Below, in pieces: positions 8,508-19,225 of a stretch of 64,000 nucleotides of DNA. This DNA comes from an uncultured Gallionellaceae bacterium. GTDB lineage: Bacteria; Pseudomonadota; Gammaproteobacteria; Burkholderiales; Gallionellaceae. The position numbers and the translations under genes are program-made. The DNA lies in NCBI GenBank assembly GCA_903847155.1, contig CAINCU010000053.1:1-64000 (forward strand), given 5' to 3'. Every line of letters begins with the position of its first letter. Position 1 is the first letter of the stretch. Under the pieces are notes generated by a model. It saw only the letters and a program-made list of their open reading frames with translations. It made no database searches and was not told where the DNA came from.

Positions 8508-10271
8508 ATGGCATTGGCTAAGAGAACATTCGATGTAGTGGTGGTGGGCGCAGGCGGAGCCGGGATGCGCGCAGCGCTGACGTTATCGGAGGCTGGCCTT
8601 AAAGTCGCGGTGCTGTCCAAGGTGTTTCCGACGCGCTCGCATACGGTTGCCGCGCAGGGCGGCATCGCCGCTTCGCTGGGTAACGTCAATGAAGACAACT
8701 GGCACTGGCACATGTACGACACGGTGAAAGGTTCGGACTACCTCGGCGATCAGGATGCTATCGAGTACATGTGTCGAGCCGCGCCGGAAGTGGTGTACGA
8801 GCTGGAGCACTTTGGTATGCCGTTCGACCGTCTGGACAGCGGCAAGATTTACCAGCGCCCGTTCGGCGGGCACATGCAGGACTACGGCAAGAACCCCGTA
8901 CCGCGTGCCTGCGCCGCAGCCGACCGCACCGGCCATGCCTTATTGCACACTCTTTATCAGCAGAACGTCAAGGTCAACACCAACTTCTTTGTCGAATGGA
9001 TGGCGCTCGATCTGATCCGCGACGAGGATGGCGATGTGCTGGGCGTGGTGGCGATGGAAATCGAGACTTCTGAAGTGATGATCCTGCAGGCGCGTGCCAC
9101 CTTGTTTGCCACCGGTGGTGCAGGGCGCATCTTCTCGGCCAGTACCAATGCTTACATCAATACCGGCGACGGACTGGGCATGGCGGCACGCGCAGGCGTA
9201 CCGCTGGAAGACATGGAGTTCTTCCAGTTCCACCCGACGGGAGTGCATGGCTCAGGCGTGCTGATAACCGAAGGCGTGCGCGGAGAGGGCGGTTATCTGG
9301 TGAACAAGGATGGCGAACGCTTCATGCCACGCTATGCGCCTAACGCAAAAGACTTGGCTAGCCGCGACGTGGTGTCGCGCGCCATGGCGACCGAGATCAA
9401 GGAAGGGCGCGGTTGCGGCCCGCATGGCGACCACGTCATGCTCAAACTGGATCATTTGGGCGATGAAGTAATACGTCATCGGTTGCCGGGTATCCGCGAT
9501 ATCGCTCTCAAGTTCGCACATGTCGATCCTGCCAAAGAGCCGATCCCGGTAGTGCCAACCGCGCATTACATGATGGGCGGTATCCCGACCAATTATCACG
9601 GGCAAGTCGTCGCGCCGCACGGTACCGGCCCGGAAGATGTGGTGCAGGGATTTTATGCGGTGGGCGAATGCGCCTGCGTGTCGGTGCATGGTGCCAATCG
9701 GCTGGGCTGCAATTCCTTGCTCGATCTGATCGTGTTTGGTCGTTCAGCCGCACGCCAAATTATCGAAGACCTGAAAAATAATCCGAACCCGAAACCATTA
9801 CCGGCTGATGCGGCGGATAGGCCGCTGGCGCGCTTGGCACGTTTGGAAAACCAGAAAGATGGTGAGCGCGTCTCCGATGTTGGCGATGCCATGCGCAGAA
9901 CCATGCAAGCGCATTGCGGCGTGTTCCGCTTTCCCGATCTGATGGCGGAAGGCGTGAGCAAAATTCGCGAGGTGGCTGAGCGGGTGCGCCGCACCGAGAT
10001 CAAGGATAAGAGCAAGGTATTTAACACGGCACGTATCGAAGCTTTGGAACTGGATAATTTGATTGAGGTCGCCCAAGCCACCATGACTGCCGCCGAGGCG
10101 CGTCAGGAAAGTCGTGGCGCGCATGCGCGCGAAGATTTCCCAGAGCGCGACGACAAAAACTGGTTAAAGCATTCCCTGTATTACAGCGAAGGCCATCGTC
10201 TCGATTACAAACCGGTGCGCCTGAAGCCGCTGACAGTGGAATCGTTCCCGCTCAAACCACGCGTGTATTAG
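8508..10271 (+). CDS. sdhA: Succinate dehydrogenase flavoprotein subunit
   Basis: This 587-residue peripheral subunit oxidises succinate to fumarate. The FAD dinucleotide fold [14 protein letters not shown] (residues 10-23) is followed by [11 protein letters not shown], where His45 is the covalent flavin site. Active-site segments [16 protein letters not shown] and RDVVSRAM are intact, as are [19 protein letters not shown] and the C-terminal [16 protein letters not shown]. Length and ending are standard. It starts directly after sdhD and is ten bases from sdhB. Confidence 0.97.
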   Translation: MALAKRTFDVVVVGAGGAGMRAALTLSEAGLKVAVLSKVFPTRSHTVAAQGGIAASLGNVNEDNWHWHMYDTVKGSDYLGDQDAIEYMCRAAPEVVYELEHFGMPFDRLDSGKIYQRPFGGHMQDYGKNPVPRACAAADRTGHALLHTLYQQNVKVNTNFFVEWMALDLIRDEDGDVLGVVAMEIETSEVMILQARATLFATGGAGRIFSASTNAYINTGDGLGMAARAGVPLEDMEFFQFHPTGVHGSGVLITEGVRGEGGYLVNKDGERFMPRYAPNAKDLASRDVVSRAMATEIKEGRGCGPHGDHVMLKLDHLGDEVIRHRLPGIRDIALKFAHVDPAKEPIPVVPTAHYMMGGIPTNYHGQVVAPHGTGPEDVVQGFYAVGECACVSVHGANRLGCNSLLDLIVFGRSAARQIIEDLKNNPNPKPLPADAADRPLARLARLENQKDGERVSDVGDAMRRTMQAHCGVFRFPDLMAEGVSKIREVAERVRRTEIKDKSKVFNTARIEALELDNLIEVAQATMTAAEARQESRGAHAREDFPERDDKNWLKHSLYYSEGHRLDYKPVRLKPLTVESFPLKPRVY

Positions 10272-10281
10272 GGGCGATCAG

Positions 10282-10977
10282 ATGAAATTCAGAATCTACC
10301 GCTACAACCCGGACACGGATGCCAAACCTTACATGCAGGACTACGATCTTGACCTGCAGGCGGGCGATGCCATGTTGCTGGACGCGCTACTGTTGTTGAA
10401 GCAGCAGGACGACAGCATCGGTTTCCGCAAATCCTGCCGCGAGGGTGTGTGCGGTTCGGATGCGATGAGCATCAACGGGCGCAACGGTCTGGCTTGCATC
10501 ACGCCGCTGTCTTCGCTCAAGCAGCCGATCGAGATTCGCCCGTTGCCGGGACTGCCGATCATCCGCGACCTGATCGTCGATATGACGCAGTTTTTCAAAC
10601 AGTACCACTCGATCAAACCGTATCTGGTGAACAACGATCCTCCGCCTGAGACTGAGCGACTGCAATCGCCGCAAGCGCGTTCTGAGTTGGATGGTTTGTA
10701 TGAGTGCATCCTGTGCGGTTGCTGCACCACAGCCTGCCCGTCATTCTGGTGGAACCCGGATAAATTCGTCGGCCCCGCCGGACTGTTGCAAGCCTATCGC
10801 TTCATTGCCGACACGCGCGATCAAGACACGGCAGCACGCCTGGATAATCTGGAAGACCCGTACCGCCTGTTCCGCTGCCACACCATCATGAATTGCGTCG
10901 ATGTGTGTCCTAAAGAACTGAACCCGACGGAAGCCATCGGCAAGATTAAGGACATGATGGTAAAGCGTACCGTATGA
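10282..10977 (+). CDS. sdhB: Succinate dehydrogenase iron-sulfur subunit
   Basis: This 231-residue electron-transfer subunit has all its cluster cysteines: SCREGVCGSDAM and LAC for the [2Fe-2S] centre, CILCGCCTTACP for the [4Fe-4S] centre, and CHTIMNCVDVCPKELNP for the [3Fe-4S] centre. It links SdhA to the membrane anchors. The stop overlaps the sdhE start as ATGA. Confidence 0.97.
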   Translation: MKFRIYRYNPDTDAKPYMQDYDLDLQAGDAMLLDALLLLKQQDDSIGFRKSCREGVCGSDAMSINGRNGLACITPLSSLKQPIEIRPLPGLPIIRDLIVDMTQFFKQYHSIKPYLVNNDPPPETERLQSPQARSELDGLYECILCGCCTTACPSFWWNPDKFVGPAGLLQAYRFIADTRDQDTAARLDNLEDPYRLFRCHTIMNCVDVCPKELNPTEAIGKIKDMMVKRTV

Positions 10978-11207
10978 AGGAGCTGGAGCGTGTGCGCTGG
11001 CGCTGTCGGCGCGGTTTGCTGGAACTGGATATTGTGTTGGGGCGTTTCATTGAACATCGTTATCCGAAGATGGAAAATGAACAGCGGATAATTTTCGATG
11101 AGTTGCTGGATCTGCCGGATACGGAACTCTGGGATTTGATCACAGAAAAGAAAGAACCGGTACATGCACATCAGCTTGTGGTGCTGGAATGGCTGAAAGC
11201 CGCTTAA
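10974..11207 (+). CDS. sdhE: SDH flavinylation factor SdhE
   Basis: This 77-residue SdhE/YgfY-family protein carries the RGLLELDIVLG motif (RGxxELD, about residues 12-22), which is needed for FAD attachment to SdhA. LDLPDTELWDLI follows later. It overlaps sdhB by four bases, and its position in the sdh operon supports the role. Confidence 0.93.
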   Translation: MKELERVRWRCRRGLLELDIVLGRFIEHRYPKMENEQRIIFDELLDLPDTELWDLITEKKEPVHAHQLVVLEWLKAA

Positions 11208-11224
11208 TAGAAACGAGGTGAACC

Positions 11225-12511
11225 ATGGAAACCAAACGTGTTGCAATTCTGACCCTGGATGATGGCCGCAGCCTCGAATTGCCCATCCTGTCCGGCACCC
11301 TCGGCTCCGATGTGATCGACATCCGGGGATTGGGCAAGCTGGGTGTCTTCACTTACGACCCGGCATTTTTTTCCACATCAAGCTGCACCTCAAAAATCAC
11401 TTTCATTGATGGCGATGCAGGCCTGCTGTATTACCGGGGCTATCCTATCGAGCAACTGGCGAAGAGCTCTAATTTTTTGGAAGTTAGCTACCTGTTGCTG
11501 AATGGTGAATTGCCGAATACCGAGCAGTACGCCGCATTCGCCAAGCGCATGACAAAGCACACCATGGTGCATGAGCAGATGGCGCGCTTCTTTCACGGCT
11601 TCCGCCGCGACGCGCACCCGATGGCGGTGATGGTGGGCGTGGTGGGCGCACTGTCGGCCTTCTATCACGATTCGCTGGACATCGAAAATCCGTTGCATCG
11701 GGAACTGTCGGCGATGCGTATGCTGGCAAAAGTGCCAACCATTGCCGCGATGGCGCACAAATATTACGTCGGCCAGCCGTTCATGTACCCGAAGAACAAA
11801 TTCACCTATGCGGAAAACTTCATGTACATGATGTTCGGCACGCCCGCCGAGGAATACGTGCCAAATCCGGTGCTGGTGCGCGCGCTGGACCGCATTTTTA
11901 TTTTGCACGCGGACCACGAACAGAACGCATCCACCTCGACCGTGCGTCTGGCTGGTTCGAGCGGGGCCAACCCGTTTGCCTGCATCGCTTCCGGCATTGC
12001 CGCGCTATGGGGACCCGCGCACGGCGGGGCGAACGAAGCCGCTTTGAAAATGCTGGAAGAGATCGGCGACATCTCGCGTGTGAAAGAATATGTGCAAGGC
12101 GTGAAAGACAAAAAATATCGCCTGATGGGATTTGGTCACCGTGTTTACAAGAACATGGATCCGCGTGCGGCGGTGATGCGCGAGACTTGTTATGAAGTGC
12201 TCAAAGAACTGAAGCTGGAGAACAATAAACTGTTCGAACTGGCGATGGAGCTGGAGCGCGTCGCCTTGAGCGACCAGTATTTTATTGACCACAAGCTATA
12301 TCCGAACGTGGACTTTTATTCCGGCATCGTACTGCGTGCCTTGGGCATTCCAGTCAATATGTTCACGGTGATCTTTGCGGTGGCGCGTACTGTGGGCTGG
12401 ATCTCGCAATGGAACGAAATGATTGCCGATGCGGATCACAAGATTGGTCGACCGCGCCAGTTGTATCTCGGTGAAGCGCGGCGCGATTTTATTCCGCTTG
12501 CACAACGATAA
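11225..12511 (+). CDS. gltA: Citrate synthase
   Basis: The 428-residue type II citrate synthase condenses acetyl-CoA with oxaloacetate. It has the N-terminal extension of hexameric enzymes ([19 protein letters not shown]), the catalytic residues in [16 protein letters not shown] and [14 protein letters not shown], and [20 protein letters not shown] near the C-terminus. It is clearly distinct from PrpC at 1.1-2.3 kb. The ATG follows GAGGTGAACC. It lies 17 bases after sdhE, in the same operon. Confidence 0.97.
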   Translation: METKRVAILTLDDGRSLELPILSGTLGSDVIDIRGLGKLGVFTYDPAFFSTSSCTSKITFIDGDAGLLYYRGYPIEQLAKSSNFLEVSYLLLNGELPNTEQYAAFAKRMTKHTMVHEQMARFFHGFRRDAHPMAVMVGVVGALSAFYHDSLDIENPLHRELSAMRMLAKVPTIAAMAHKYYVGQPFMYPKNKFTYAENFMYMMFGTPAEEYVPNPVLVRALDRIFILHADHEQNASTSTVRLAGSSGANPFACIASGIAALWGPAHGGANEAALKMLEEIGDISRVKEYVQGVKDKKYRLMGFGHRVYKNMDPRAAVMRETCYEVLKELKLENNKLFELAMELERVALSDQYFIDHKLYPNVDFYSGIVLRALGIPVNMFTVIFAVARTVGWISQWNEMIADADHKIGRPRQLYLGEARRDFIPLAQR

Positions 12512-12528
12512 GTGAAGCGGGGTCAAGC

Positions 12529-15396
12529 ATGAACGCACCGGAAATTTCCTATTTGCAATTCATGAAGAACACCTCGCTGTTATCCGGCGGTAACAACGCT
12601 TTCGTTGAGGGACTGTACGAAGATTATCTGCAAGACCCTGCCGCCGTTCCCGCCGAATGGCGCGCCTATTTTGACAAGTTGCAATCCTCCAACTTACCGC
12701 ATGATGTTGCGCACAGTCCTATCCAGCATGGCTTTCTCGAATTGGGTAAGCGCCAGGCACAATCGCCGCTGCGCGCTGACGAAACGCGCAAGCAGGCAGA
12801 AGTGCTGCAACTCATCAATACCTATCGTTTTCTGGGTGCGCGCATCGCCGATCTTGATCCGCTACAGCGCCATCCCAAACCGGAAGTGGCGGAGTTGAAT
12901 CTGTCCTATTACGGCTTGGGCGAAGCAGATATGGAGACCACCTTCTTTACCGGCTCGTTAGTCGGTGGGGTACGCATGACTTTGCGCGAGATATATCAGC
13001 GCCTGCGCCGAATCTATTGCAGCAGCATTGGCGCAGAGTACATGTACATCAACAGCGTTCCGCACAAGCGCTGGATTCAAGCTCGGTTGGAAGGTGATGC
13101 CGGAGTGCTGCGTTATTCCGGCGAGACAAAGAAGCGCGTACTGGAACGACTGACCGCGGCAGAGGGGCTCGAACGTTACCTGCATACCAAATACGTCGGG
13201 CAAAAACGCTTCTCGCTGGAAGGCGGCGACACGTTGATTCCCTTGCTCGATCATTTGCTGCAGCGCGCGGGCGAGCAGGGCGTGAAAGAGTCCGTGATTG
13301 GCATGGCGCATCGCGGCCGTCTGAACGTGCTCGTCAACACATTGGGTAAGTTGCCGCACGAATTGTTTGCCGAGTTTGAAGGTATCCATACCGAACATCT
13401 GGCTTCCGGTGACGTGAAATACCATCAGGGATTTTCGTCCGATATCGCCACTCCCGGCGGTGCCATGCATCTTACGCTGGCGTTCAATCCTTCGCATCTG
13501 GAGATCGTCAATCCGGTGGTGGAAGGTTCGGTGCGCGCGCGTCAGCATCGCCGTCAGGATTTCAAAGGAAAACAAGTGTTGCCCATCCTTATCCACGGCG
13601 ATGCGGCTTTGGCAGGGCAGGGAGTGAATCAGGAAACATTCAATCTGTCGCAAACGCGCGGCTACGGCACGGGCGGCACGGTGCATATCGTCGTTAACAA
13701 TCAGATCGGCTTCACCACTTCCGATCCGCGCGATGTGCGCTCGTCGCTGTATTGCACCGACGTGGCGAAAATGGTCGAAGCACCGATCTTTCATGTGAAT
13801 GCCGATGACCCGGAAGCGGTGATGTTGGTGACCGAGATCGCGCTCGACTTCCGCATGCAGTTCGGCAAAGACGTGGTTATCGACATGGTGTGTTTCCGCA
13901 AACTTGGACACAACGAACAAGACGAACCGCTGGTCACCCAGCCATTGATGTATCGCAAGGTCAACCAGCATCCGGGAACGCGCGCCTTGTATGCCAAACG
14001 TCTGTTGGAGCAGGGCGTGCTGGTGACGGGTGAAGACGATGCCATGATTGCCGCCTACCGCAACGCGATGGATGAAGGACGCAATCCAATCCAGCCGGTG
14101 CTGACAGATTTCAAACTGGAATATGCGGTGAGTTGGTCGAGGTTCACCGGCGGTAATTCATGGCGTACGCCCGCCATAACCAGCCTGCCGCGTGAAACTT
14201 TGCTGCAACTGGCACAACGCCTGGTAGCGATACCGGAAAATTTCAAACTGCATTCGCGCGTGGAAAAAATCATCACCGACCGCACAGCCATGGGCAAAGG
14301 CGAACTGGCGCTGGATTGGGGTATGGCAGAGAATCTTGCCTATGCCAGCCTAGTGGCCGAAGGCTATCCGGTGCGCCTGTCCGGCGAGGACTGCGGGCGT
14401 GGTACGTTCTTCCATCGCCACGCCGTATTGCACGATCTGAACCGCGAACAATGGGACGAAGGCGTCTATATCCCGCTGCAACACATCGCGTCCGACCAGG
14501 CCGACTTTGCGGTGATCGATTCTATCCTGTCGGAAGAAGCCGTACTCGGTTTTGAATACGGCTATGCCACTGCCGAGCCGGATACCTTGACCTTGTGGGA
14601 AGCGCAGTTCGGCGATTTCGCCAACGGCGCGCAAGTCGTCATCGACCAGTTCATTACCTCGGGCGAAGCCAAGTGGGGCAGGTTGTGCGGCCTTACCATG
14701 CTGCTGCCGCACGGCTATGAGGGGCAGGGGCCGGAGCATTCCTCCGCACGCATCGAACGTTATTTGCAATTGTGTGCCGACTACAATATTCAGGTGTGCA
14801 TTCCATCCACCGCAGCGCAAATCTTCCATTTGTTGCGCCGCCAGATGCTGCGCCCGTATCGAAAACCGCTCATCGTGTTCACGCCTAAAAGCTTGCTGCG
14901 CAGCAAGGATGCATCATCTCCGCTGCAAATGTTCGCGGAAGGATGTTTTCAAGCTGTGATCCCTGAAGTGGATGCTTTGCCTGCGGCAAAAGTGCAGCGC
15001 CTCATCATGTGCAGCGGCAAGGTGTATTTCGATCTCATCAAGTATCGCCGCGAGAAAGGTATTGATAACGTGGCCGTCATCCGCCTGGAACAACTTTATC
15101 CTTTCCCGCACGACGAATTCACCGTGCAGATTGCAGAATATCCGAATGCGAAAGAAGTTGTGTGGTGTCAGGAAGAGCCGGGCAACCAGGGAGCGTGGCA
15201 TCGCATTCAGCATTACCTGCTGCGCCATTTGCGTGAAGGGATGCATCTCGATTATTCCTTGCGTCCCTCGTCTGCATCGCCTGCCGCCGGTTATCTGGCG
15301 ACGCATAACGAACAGCAAAAAGATGTGGTTGCGGCGGCCTTCCGTCCCAATCTAGATGTCAAGATCACACCAGGAGCACACCATGAGTCTCATTGA
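12529..15396 (+). CDS. sucA: 2-oxoglutarate dehydrogenase E1 component
   Basis: This 955-residue thiamine-diphosphate enzyme decarboxylates 2-oxoglutarate and acylates the lipoyl arm of SucB. Markers are the N-terminal E1o peptide ([17 protein letters not shown]), [12 protein letters not shown], the cofactor region [16 protein letters not shown] with NNQIGFTTS, and the transketolase-like C-terminal part ([28 protein letters not shown]). Length is standard. Its stop overlaps the sucB start by 14 bases. Confidence 0.97.
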   Translation: MNAPEISYLQFMKNTSLLSGGNNAFVEGLYEDYLQDPAAVPAEWRAYFDKLQSSNLPHDVAHSPIQHGFLELGKRQAQSPLRADETRKQAEVLQLINTYRFLGARIADLDPLQRHPKPEVAELNLSYYGLGEADMETTFFTGSLVGGVRMTLREIYQRLRRIYCSSIGAEYMYINSVPHKRWIQARLEGDAGVLRYSGETKKRVLERLTAAEGLERYLHTKYVGQKRFSLEGGDTLIPLLDHLLQRAGEQGVKESVIGMAHRGRLNVLVNTLGKLPHELFAEFEGIHTEHLASGDVKYHQGFSSDIATPGGAMHLTLAFNPSHLEIVNPVVEGSVRARQHRRQDFKGKQVLPILIHGDAALAGQGVNQETFNLSQTRGYGTGGTVHIVVNNQIGFTTSDPRDVRSSLYCTDVAKMVEAPIFHVNADDPEAVMLVTEIALDFRMQFGKDVVIDMVCFRKLGHNEQDEPLVTQPLMYRKVNQHPGTRALYAKRLLEQGVLVTGEDDAMIAAYRNAMDEGRNPIQPVLTDFKLEYAVSWSRFTGGNSWRTPAITSLPRETLLQLAQRLVAIPENFKLHSRVEKIITDRTAMGKGELALDWGMAENLAYASLVAEGYPVRLSGEDCGRGTFFHRHAVLHDLNREQWDEGVYIPLQHIASDQADFAVIDSILSEEAVLGFEYGYATAEPDTLTLWEAQFGDFANGAQVVIDQFITSGEAKWGRLCGLTMLLPHGYEGQGPEHSSARIERYLQLCADYNIQVCIPSTAAQIFHLLRRQMLRPYRKPLIVFTPKSLLRSKDASSPLQMFAEGCFQAVIPEVDALPAAKVQRLIMCSGKVYFDLIKYRREKGIDNVAVIRLEQLYPFPHDEFTVQIAEYPNAKEVVWCQEEPGNQGAWHRIQHYLLRHLREGMHLDYSLRPSSASPAAGYLATHNEQQKDVVAAAFRPNLDVKITPGAHHESH

Positions 15397-16564
15397 AGTA
15401 AAAGTCCCGCAACTTTCCGAATCCATTGCCGAAGCCACGCTGCTGACTTGGCACAAAAAGATCGGTGATGCCGTGAATGAAGGCGAAAGCCTGATCGACA
15501 TCGAAACCGACAAGGTGGTGCTTGAATTGCCTGCTATCAAAAGCGGGGTGCTGGTGAAGATCATCAAGGCGGATGGCGAGAAAGTGGTCAGCAGCGAGGT
15601 TATCGCCCAGATCGACACCGATGCTGTGGCGCAGGCCGCAGCCGTTGCACCCGCAGCAGTCGCCAGCGTTGCAACAGTACCAACTGCCGCCGCTGTCTCT
15701 CCCGCCGCACGCAAACTGGCGCATGCGCATGATGTGGATGCTGCCAACTTGCAAGGCAGCGGTCGGCATGGTCTGGTCAACAAACAGGACGTGCTGGGTG
15801 CGGTGCAGCAACCTGCAGCGGCGAGTCAGACCAGCATCGCGCCAGTCGTTGTACCAACAGGTGATCGCCCTGAACAGCGCGTGCCGATGACGCGCATCCG
15901 CCAGCGTATCGCCGAGCGCCTGCTGCAATCGCAACAAAATTCCGCCATCCTCACCACCTTCAACGAAGTGAACATGCAGCCGGTGATCGAACTGCGCAAC
16001 AAGTACAAAGATGCGTTCGAAAAAAAGCACGGCGTGAAGCTCGGCTTCTCCTCGTTCTTCGTCAAAGCTGCGGTGCTGGCCTTGCAAAAATTCCCCATCG
16101 TCAATGCGTCGGTGGATGGCACAGACATCATCTATCACGGTTTCTTCGACATCGGCATGTCCATCGGCAGTGAGCGCGGTCTGGTCGTGCCCATCCTGCG
16201 CGATGCCGACCAGTTATCGTTGGCCGATATCGAAAAACGCATCGCCGATTACGCCGTGCGCGCAAAGGACGGCAAGCTCACCATGGAAGAACTTTCCGGC
16301 GGCACGTTCTCCATCACCAACGGCGGCGTGTTCGGCTCCATGCTTTCCACCCCCATCATCAACCCGCCGCAAAGCGCCATTCTCGGCATTCACGCCACCA
16401 AAGACCGCCCCGTCGCCGAAAACGGCCAAGTCGTCATCCGCCCCATGAACTACCTCGCCCTGTCCTACGATCACCGCATCATCGACGGACGCGAAGCCGT
16501 GCAATTTCTGGGTACCATCAAGGAAGCTCTGGAGTATCCGGGACGGGTGTTGCTGGATTTGTAA
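15383..16564 (+). CDS. sucB: Dihydrolipoamide succinyltransferase E2
   Basis: The 393-residue E2 core of 2-oxoglutarate dehydrogenase has one lipoyl domain ([10 protein letters not shown] with the lipoylated Lys44), an Ala/Pro linker, a peripheral-subunit-binding domain ([18 protein letters not shown]) and a catalytic domain ending [16 protein letters not shown] with the active-site His and Asp. The ATG at 15383 has AGGAG seven bases upstream, inside the end of sucA. No E3 (lpd) gene follows, so E3 must be encoded elsewhere. Confidence 0.97.
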   Translation: MSLIEVKVPQLSESIAEATLLTWHKKIGDAVNEGESLIDIETDKVVLELPAIKSGVLVKIIKADGEKVVSSEVIAQIDTDAVAQAAAVAPAAVASVATVPTAAAVSPAARKLAHAHDVDAANLQGSGRHGLVNKQDVLGAVQQPAAASQTSIAPVVVPTGDRPEQRVPMTRIRQRIAERLLQSQQNSAILTTFNEVNMQPVIELRNKYKDAFEKKHGVKLGFSSFFVKAAVLALQKFPIVNASVDGTDIIYHGFFDIGMSIGSERGLVVPILRDADQLSLADIEKRIADYAVRAKDGKLTMEELSGGTFSITNGGVFGSMLSTPIINPPQSAILGIHATKDRPVAENGQVVIRPMNYLALSYDHRIIDGREAVQFLGTIKEALEYPGRVLLDL

Positions 16565-16887
16565 ACACACCTTGCCCGCAGGCCAGTAAATACGGGCCAC
16601 TCCATTAAGTACATGGTGTGGATCGCCTATTGACGGGCGTTTCCATTAGGTATGGTTTCTGAAATCTGCTCGACAATATTTCTGTGATGTTGACACAAAA
16701 TGTATTTTCTCCATCAATTTCCAGAAATGCCGTTCACCGAATTTATCCTGCAATAAACAGTGGTTTCCAGTTTATTTTTGAAGTCTTGTTCGCGGTCCTT
16801 GAACGATTCAAGGCGATCGTAGGGAACTTTGCGAGCAATTTCCTTTCTGTATGCAACAAGAAATAAAACAAACAGAAAGGATTTTCA
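16565..16887. other. Intergenic region between sucB and moxR
   Basis: No gene is visible in this 323-base stretch. It holds one small perfect inverted repeat, CCTTGAA-CGA-TTCAAGG (16797-16813), and a TTGACA hexamer near 16690, which may mark a promoter for the MoxR/Bat operon. The moxR ribosome-binding site AGAAAGGA is at its right end. Confidence 0.4.
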
Positions 16888-17877
16888 ATGCAAAACCTCG
16901 CTCCCCGAGCCACTACGGCGCTCGCCGCATTTGACGGTCTGCGCTCTTATCTGAATGAACAAATATTGGGGCAAGAAAATTTGGTGGAACGCTTGTTGCT
17001 GGCCTTGTTGGCTGATGGACATCTGCTGGTGGAGGGCCCACCGGGGCTGGCTAAAACCCGTGCCATCAAAGCGCTGGCGCATGGTATTGAGGGAGATTTT
17101 CAGCGCATTCAGTTCACACCCGATATGCTTCCGGCAGACCTCACCGGTTCCGACATCTACCGTCCCGAGGCTGGCGGTTTTCATTTTCAGCGCGGGCCTT
17201 TGTTCCACAATCTGATTCTGGCCGACGAGATCAACCGTGCTCCGGCCAAGGTTCAATCCGCTTTGCTGGAGGCCATGGCCGAGCACCAGATCAGTGTGGG
17301 TGCTGCAACCTATCCTTTGCCTCGCCTGTTTTTGGTGATGGCCACCCAGAATCCCATCGAGCATGAGGGAACCTATCCATTGCCGGAAGCGCAGTTGGAT
17401 CGTTTCATGCTGCATGTGCTGGTGGATTATCCCGACCGCGCCACCACGCTGCGCATCATGCAATTGTCGCGGCAAGAGGCGCGGGATGCGCGTGAACTGC
17501 CGCCGCCCGATTGCCGGTTGACTCAGGATCAAGTCTTCGACGCACGGCGTGAGGTGCTGGAAATCACGCTGGCCGATTCGGTGGCCGAATACATCGCGGC
17601 GCTGGTCGAAGCCACGCACATACCGGAAAAATATAGCGCCAAACTAGCCGAGTGGTTGCGCTGGGGTGCCAGCCCGAGGGCGGCCATCGCCATGGAGCGG
17701 GGCGCGCGTGCGCTGGCCTGGCTGGACGGGCGCGATTACGTCAACCCAGAGGATGTGCAAACTATTGCGCCGGATGTGTTGCGCCATCGTTTGCTGTTGG
17801 ACTACACCGCTCAGGCGCACGGTATTTCGGCTCAGGATTGCGTGTCAGAATTGTTGAGGCAGGTGCCCGCGCCATGA
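16888..17877 (+). CDS. MoxR-family AAA+ ATPase
   Basis: This 329-residue AAA+ chaperone-like ATPase has Walker A VEGPPGLAKTR (about residues 48-58), Walker B LADEINRAPAKVQSALLEAM (about 110-129), sensor MATQNPIEHEGTYPLPEAQLDRF and a C-terminal lid (WGASPRAAIAMERGARALA). MoxR proteins remodel von Willebrand factor A (VWA) partner proteins, which here are the two VWA proteins in the same operon. The stop overlaps the DUF58 start as ATGA. Confidence 0.93.
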   Translation: MQNLAPRATTALAAFDGLRSYLNEQILGQENLVERLLLALLADGHLLVEGPPGLAKTRAIKALAHGIEGDFQRIQFTPDMLPADLTGSDIYRPEAGGFHFQRGPLFHNLILADEINRAPAKVQSALLEAMAEHQISVGAATYPLPRLFLVMATQNPIEHEGTYPLPEAQLDRFMLHVLVDYPDRATTLRIMQLSRQEARDARELPPPDCRLTQDQVFDARREVLEITLADSVAEYIAALVEATHIPEKYSAKLAEWLRWGASPRAAIAMERGARALAWLDGRDYVNPEDVQTIAPDVLRHRLLLDYTAQAHGISAQDCVSELLRQVPAP

Positions 17878-18776
17878 TCCTTCCCGACCTGGCAGAACTC
17901 GTTGCCTTGCGCGGAACCGCTCACGATCTCAACTTGCATGCACGTCGGCCGGTGTTGGCGCGCTTGCATGGTGCGCATCGCACTGCCCAACGCGGTCGCG
18001 GTCTGGAGTTCGAGGAAGTACGCCTGTACACCGCCGGCGATGATGCGCGCAACATCGACTGGCGCGTCACGGCGCGGCGCGGTCAGCCTCATACCAAATT
18101 GTTCCGTGAAGAACGCGAACGTCCGGTGTGGCTGGTGGCTGACCTGCATGCTGGTTTGTATTTCGGCAGTCGCTACCAGCTCAAGTCTTCGCTGCTGTTG
18201 CGTTCGGCAGCTTTGCTGGCCTGGGTTGCCGCGATGGATGGCGACCGTCTGGGGGCGTTGATTACCGACAGCAATGATGAACTGCACATCTTTCCGCCGC
18301 GTGCGCGGGAAGCCGGAGTGTTGCCAGTGCTGGAAGCGCTGGTGGAGGCGCAACCCAGAAGTCCCGGCGTACCAAGCCTCGGCAACTTGAATACCGCACT
18401 GACATCCCTGAAACCGCTGCTGCAACCGGGCAGTCTGGTGCTGATTCTGAGCGATTTCAGCGGGCTGGACGAGTTTACTGAAACGCTGTTGGCAAGCATT
18501 GCGCTGCGCTGCGACTGCCGCCTGCTGTGGCTGGTCGATCCGCTTGAAAATTCCGGTCTGCCGGACGGCGTTTACCGGGCCGGATTGCCGGGTCAGTTGT
18601 GGTGGCTGGACGGAAATGACAGCCGCAGCGCATGGCAGAAAAAATGGGCGGCGCGCGAAAGCCGTCTGGAACAACTGACTCGCCGTCTCAATTTGCCGCT
18701 GATCCGTCTGGATACACCGAATCCGGTAGCCGAGTCGCTGCCGCCAATGTTGCGAGAGCCGCTATGGAAAACATGA
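17874..18776 (+). CDS. DUF58 protein of the MoxR/Bat operon
   Basis: This 300-residue DUF58 protein contains the signature GRGLEFEEVRLYTAGDDAR followed by NIDWRVTARRGQPHTKLF (about residues 41-77), and a degenerate VWA-like fold after it (VWLVADLHAGLYFGS). It lacks a full MIDAS motif. The start is fixed by ATGA overlap with moxR. It probably acts as a partner of the ATPase in assembling or inserting periplasmic complexes; the exact job is unknown. Confidence 0.9.
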   Translation: MILPDLAELVALRGTAHDLNLHARRPVLARLHGAHRTAQRGRGLEFEEVRLYTAGDDARNIDWRVTARRGQPHTKLFREERERPVWLVADLHAGLYFGSRYQLKSSLLLRSAALLAWVAAMDGDRLGALITDSNDELHIFPPRAREAGVLPVLEALVEAQPRSPGVPSLGNLNTALTSLKPLLQPGSLVLILSDFSGLDEFTETLLASIALRCDCRLLWLVDPLENSGLPDGVYRAGLPGQLWWLDGNDSRSAWQKKWAARESRLEQLTRRLNLPLIRLDTPNPVAESLPPMLREPLWKT

Positions 18777-19225
18777 ATGCCGACTGGCTGAGCAAATTGG
18801 CGCCGCCACATGCGCCGCCAGCTCCGGGCTGGTGGCCTCCGGCACCGGGCTGGTGGTTGCTGGCGCTGTTGCTGTTGATGCTTGTTGCAGCCTTGAGCTA
18901 CTGGTATCTGCGTCCGGCCAGCCGCTTGCGCCGAATCGCACTGCGCGAGCTCAAACTGCTGGGAACGCACACGCACAATGACATTCAACTGGCGGGCGAA
19001 TTGCAGGACTTGATGCGCCGCTACGCCATTGCCGTTTACGGCCGCGATACGGTGGGCAACTTGAGCGGAGCCGATTGGCTGGCTTTCGTCGTAGAACATG
19101 GTGGAAAAGACTTGGATGGTGAAGCTGGTCAAAGTTTGTTGCGCGCAGCGTATGGCAGTCGTTTGCTGTATGACCGTACCCCTTGGTTGCGGGGCGCGCG
19201 AGACTTCTTGCGGGGGCGGCGATGA
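18773..19225 (+). CDS. DUF4381 membrane protein
   Basis: This 150-residue protein begins MNADWLSKLAPPHAPP, has the Trp/Pro-rich segment APGWWPPAPGWWLLALLL leading into one transmembrane helix (about residues 20-43), and then a helical domain with DLMRRYAIAVYGRD. It matches the DUF4381 protein usually found between DUF58 and BatA. The ATG at 18773 gives an ATGA overlap with DUF58; an ATG nine bases earlier is possible. Confidence 0.85.
   Translation: MNADWLSKLAPPHAPPAPGWWPPAPGWWLLALLLLMLVAALSYWYLRPASRLRRIALRELKLLGTHTHNDIQLAGELQDLMRRYAIAVYGRDTVGNLSGADWLAFVVEHGGKDLDGEAGQSLLRAAYGSRLLYDRTPWLRGARDFLRGRR

Noticed and set aside
12958-13971. 337-codon frame antisense to sucA
   Set aside because: GC-rich shadow of a recognised gene; no family signature and no ribosome-binding site.
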